Source: Biscogniauxia marginata
Taxonomy: Eukaryota > Ascomycota > Sordariomycetes > Xylariales > Xylariaceae
Direction of reading: 5' to 3'
Length of the DNA: 64,000 bases
NCBI GenBank assembly: GCA_022695795.1
Contig: MU404077.1
Span: 186,001-250,000 of the forward strand
Shown here: one piece after another, positions 60,455 to 64,000 of the stretch
Position numbering within the stretch: the stretch's first letter is position 1
Layout of the letters: the number at the start of each line of letters is the position of its first letter
Notes under the pieces: generated by a model
Databases searched by the model: none
What the model was told of the DNA's origin: nothing
What the model saw: only the letters and a program-made list of their open reading frames with translations
Made by a program: the position numbers and the translations under genes

Positions 60455-62213
60455 ATGTCGAATGCCCTTCATCGCCAAGTTCCCATCAACGGGACTATCC
60501 AGAGCAAAGTTCCACCAGGAAACACGACTAATTTGTACTACATACTGGTCTCAAATGTAAGTCGGTGACCTTGGCTAGTACGGGTTGAAGGTCCCGTACG
60601 ATTTGAACAGCTTCGGATCTAACAAAAGTCCTCGTGGTAGTTACCATGGCAGACGTCTTGGCAACAGCTCAAAGACCATGTGAGGAACGTCTGTCCTGTC
60701 GAGAGGGTTGAAGTGTTCAATGATAGCACGTCTGGATGGGTTTCCGTTTGGGGCCGGGATAACTTCGAGGTAGCCTTACGTATGAACATATATGAGTTTC
60801 TCATATTTCGAGAATTTTCGGCTAATAGAGAACCAGGGCTACTAAATGGGGGTGTCTTTAATGGACGGGCCCTCTTGGCTGACGGCAAGAACGCTACAGA
60901 AACGGTCATGATCAAAGAGCTCGTAAATGTTTCTGCGATCAGCGGGTCGTCACCCAAAACCCCTCGGACTCAGAGATACACAATACCTCCATCTGTGCAG
61001 TACGCCTCTGGTACACCACCGATGATGTCGTCAACTACTGCAGGTTATGGAGAAGTAGGTCTTTCCTCACTTTGCGAAACCCCCCTATTAAACCCACTCA
61101 TCCCTAATTGACCGTCTATAGTGGACTACGACTAGTACAAATACTACCGCTTCTATAATGCCTAGGGTGGACTGCGCCTCATATACGGCGCCAACGACCT
61201 TGCCGCGCGGATATGGCGAAACGACAACCTACATTCCCCGTGATATATCAAACAGCGGTTATTATGGACAGTTGGCCACGATGCCCGTTAGCATGGCGCA
61301 ATACCCTTATCAGACAAGTTACTCGCAACAATACCCAGCAGGCGAGCATCAAAACAGCAATTACAGCATGTACCGCGGCGGCATGGCCGCGGCGCCGGGC
61401 TACAAGGTCGAAAGACCAATCGGGACTCCCGCAAGCGTGGTGCCAACGGAGATGCGGAAAATCATTATCAAGCAGATCCAGCCCTCGACGACCTACAGGC
61501 AGGTAAAAGATCTAATCCGTCAGAAGGCAGGCTCCGACGCTGATAAGCTTCAGCAAATCGACCTACCGCCAACGGACGGCCAGAGGGGGGCAAATAATAG
61601 GGGCTACGCGCTCGTCACCTTCCGGACACAGGACGCCGCCAACAAGATCATCCGCAAGCTGAACGGGTACGAGTACAACGGCCGCAGACTCGAGGTCGAG
61701 TTCACCAAGGAAGGCGTCTCCAAAAACGAGGTTGCTACCACTAATACTATTACTGCGGCGACAACGGCGACGACGACGACAACGCAGTCATCATCAGCCC
61801 GCGGCTCCTCCGGCGGCGGTCACCATCACGGTCATGGTCATCACTCATCATCGCACCATCATCATCATCATCATCACCACCGGGAGCGTCGCGCAGCCGG
61901 AGACAAGACCGAGCGTCGCGGGGGCGGCGGCGGCAGCGGCGAGGACAACAACAGGGATTACCACCAGCGCAGCAGCCACCGGGACAGGAGAGACAAGAGA
62001 GAGCAGCAGGGTTCCAAGGGGGGTTCTAGCTCTACAGGTGGTGTTGGTGTTAGTAGTGGTGGCACTAACTACGGCTCCGCCGACAAGGACAGGGACAAGG
62101 ACAAGGATAAGGAAGAGGTCACGGCTGAAGACCAGAAATCTGATGTCATCATTGCTCATGGAACGTCGGCGTCGGCGTCGGTGTCGTCCTCGAAGTCGGG
62201 CAAGAAGAATTGA
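60455..62213 (+). CDS. RNA-binding protein with two RRM domains, 535 aa
   Basis: Three exons: 60455-60556, 60641-61054 and 61122-62213. Introns are 84 bp (branch TCTAAC, end GTAG) and 67 bp (branch CCTAAT, end TATAG). The first junction produces YYILVSNLPWQTSWQQLKDH, the start of RRM1 (about residues 28-110), whose RNP1-like motif SGWVSVWG lacks the usual aromatic pair. RRM2 lies at about 285-371 (KIIIKQIQPSTTYRQVKDLI ... RGYALVTF ... NGRRLEVEF) with a good RNP1. Between them is a Tyr/Gln/Pro-rich linker. The C-terminal third is low complexity: Thr-rich, then His-rich with a run of nine His, then Arg/Asp/Gly-rich and Lys/Asp repeats. It probably acts in mRNA processing or stability; the exact family is not identified. 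A further upstream exon is possible. Confidence 0.85.
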
Positions 62214-64000
62214 GAAAATCAAACGGTATGTGGCATATCTACGACAGATCATACTAGGTATGAGGATAGGGGTGGAGCCTAGGGAAGGGACAGGACGGGA
62301 CGGAAACATGGGGATAATTTTTTCTCACCCCTCTTTTTTTAATATTTTCTTTTTACCTATTTGAGAAACCCGACTTGAGACGGACAGGCAAACCGGGAGG
62401 AGGGAGGAGGGAGGCTAATTTGGAATTATTGTTTTGATGGTTTTAGGGTAGTGTAGGATAGGGTAGAGTAGGGTGGCACGGCGGCAGCGAAATATTACAT
62501 TATTGAATTCATTTTCACATTTTCACGAGGGGGGTGGTGATGGTGGCTTTCAAACTGTTCCCTGCTTTCAATATTTGTATGTATATCTACGAAAAGAATT
62601 GTCGTGGTGGATGGGATTCCTATAGTACCTACCTATTGTCCTGAAAAAAAGTCGATCCTTTCATTATTCGTTCATGATGTTGTTCCGAGATCGACCGATC
62701 GTTTTGTTTGTTTGTTTGTTCAGTTTGTTTGGTTGTCTGTCCGTATGTAATTATGCCCTCCTCGTATCGGGTAGAGCCGAGAGATGGGTGGCAGCAAGAA
62801 ACTGCTGTGTAAAGGGGGTTCAGTCGTAGTAGGGTTTCAATATGCTGTTCACCCGGCACCATCGTGTCGGAGACTGGCAGGAAAAGCCCACAAAAAAATT
62901 GAGACACGGCTTTACCGGCCACGCTTTTCGATTTCATTTCAGCCTACAGCTAGCTATCTTTTACATGTGTGTGTTTTTGATACGTAGATTTTGCGGTACC
63001 GAGATCCAGTTTTGTCTCGTGGTTAAATTATCATATAGAACTACGGCATATTGTAAGTTCTTATGGCCGGCCGTGCGTCTCATTTTCGGCCCCTGTCTGA
63101 CGGGACCGTCAGGACACATCTCATGTTCCCTCGTATCCCCTATCCCTTTCCCATGAGCCTTGAAGATCCTATCAGCGGCGGAACTACTACATCATCTGCT
63201 ACGACGTGGGCAGCCTTCTCGTTTGCTCTTCCCTTGAGAAAAAGGAGGGGGATTTTCCTCATTTTTCCTAGCGTTCTGAAGTGACAAAGGATGAGAGAAA
63301 CAAAACGATTACCGGGGGGAAGTCTAGAGAAAGTTCGTTTTCACCAATCGCTCAAGTCACGCAGTATGCAAGAAGCATGCGATTTGTCATATTTGTTCCC
63401 ACACCCACCCTTTCCCCCTTTTGGCGTGCCCTTCTCTGCATACAGATATCTTACTGGAGAATCCTGGGCAGCATTGCCATGTGCGTTCGTGTATGTAATG
63501 CACCGCTATCGTTACTTTGGCCTCTCTTCAACAACCCCCGGTTTCTTATCCCCACATTCGAGCTGTTTCACTTACCTCATTATATTCTGCGTGTTTGTAC
63601 CCTTAATACACTAGACAGGGGTATTAATTATTATATTATACAAAGATGTTCTCTCATCGTCTGTCAATGTTACCTTACGTTTTTGTTAGCTAGCTATTTT
63701 ATCATAGTCCTTGATCATAGGATATAGTTATCAATAGTCATTCTATCTAAAAGCAATTATTACGAAAATGAACCTTGAAATACATCATGATATGAGTAAG
63801 TAGTATCACCATAGACGAATTATGACGACAAGTTACTCAAACCCCGGTCGAAAATATACAGTACCTTGGAAGGCCGTACATACCCGCAGAGATGTAAAGA
63901 GTAGGTTCCATGTATGTATTTATTTATATATATCTGCGTATAAACTATCATATATAATAAGTATACGTGTGTTTGCATATATAGGTACATGCACATGTGC
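62214..64000. other. Region after the RNA-binding gene, no supported gene
   Basis: 1.8 kb containing the 3' untranslated region of the RRM gene, G-rich patches (GGGAGGAGGGAGGAGGG near 62395-62412) and a TTTG repeat (TTTGTTTGTTTGTT near 62705-62720). It turns AT-rich towards the right end. The open frame at 63281-63727 has no coding character I trust. Confidence 0.45.

Noticed and set aside
61732..62364. 210-codon frame overlapping the RNA-binding gene
   Set aside because: It is a shifted reading of the His, Thr and Gly repeats of the RRM protein.
63281..63727. A 148-codon frame near the right end
   Set aside because: Cys- and Phe-rich random composition in AT-rich DNA. A small secreted protein was considered, but no signal peptide with a following mature domain is visible.
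1..64000. CRISPR array, phage, operon or secondary-metabolite core gene (PKS, NRPS, terpene synthase)
   Set aside because: None of these signatures is present. The tandem repeats seen are microsatellites or transposon parts, and no large multidomain synthase can be read in any frame.

Overview
The window reads as nuclear DNA of a filamentous ascomycete (Pezizomycotina, probably Sordariomycetes). Genes are sparse and carry short introns (about 54 to 129 bp) with GT...AG ends, often with a CTAAC/CTAAT branch site. The gene set is typical of moulds. Two blocks have been driven to extreme AT content by C-to-T and G-to-A changes, the signature of repeat-induced point mutation (RIP). There are no operons, bacterial ribosome sites or CRISPR arrays, and I found no convincing tRNA or rRNA gene.

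Layout. 1-1720 is the end of a RIP-degraded repeat, bounded by a two-copy hairpin repeat at 1723-1818. 1.9-9.9 kb holds no gene I can support apart from an LTR-like relic. One uncharacterised protein gene lies at 10305-11336, followed by about 8 kb without a gene, rich in simple repeats and inverted repeats. 19.5-38.4 kb is an accessory stretch. It holds relics of a kinase-like gene and an aldehyde dehydrogenase, an intact amino-acid permease, a full-length dipeptidyl peptidase III homologue whose active site is destroyed, and a 6.45 kb RIP-mutated LTR retrotransposon with both LTRs. After that come an intact short-chain dehydrogenase ending 83 bp from the LTR, AT-rich repeat debris, an LTR-like relic and a cytochrome P450 relic. 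41-64 kb is more housekeeping in character: a fatty-acid elongase, a GC-rich gene that cannot be read through, two solo LTRs with target-site duplications, a FYVE-finger protein, the fused molybdopterin gene (MoaA-MoaC, cnxABC/MOCS1 type), a WRAP73/Wdr8-type WD protein and a two-RRM RNA-binding protein.

The genes do not form an evident cluster or pathway. The two most unusual observations are (a) the apparent pseudoenzyme of the DPP III family and (b) the intron at the MoaA/MoaC junction, whose retention would give MoaA ending exactly in Gly-Gly followed by a stop, as in human MOCS1A. I did not find a convincing new multi-gene system. Splice sites were placed by eye from reading frame, consensus and remembered family alignments, so exon edges are predictions.
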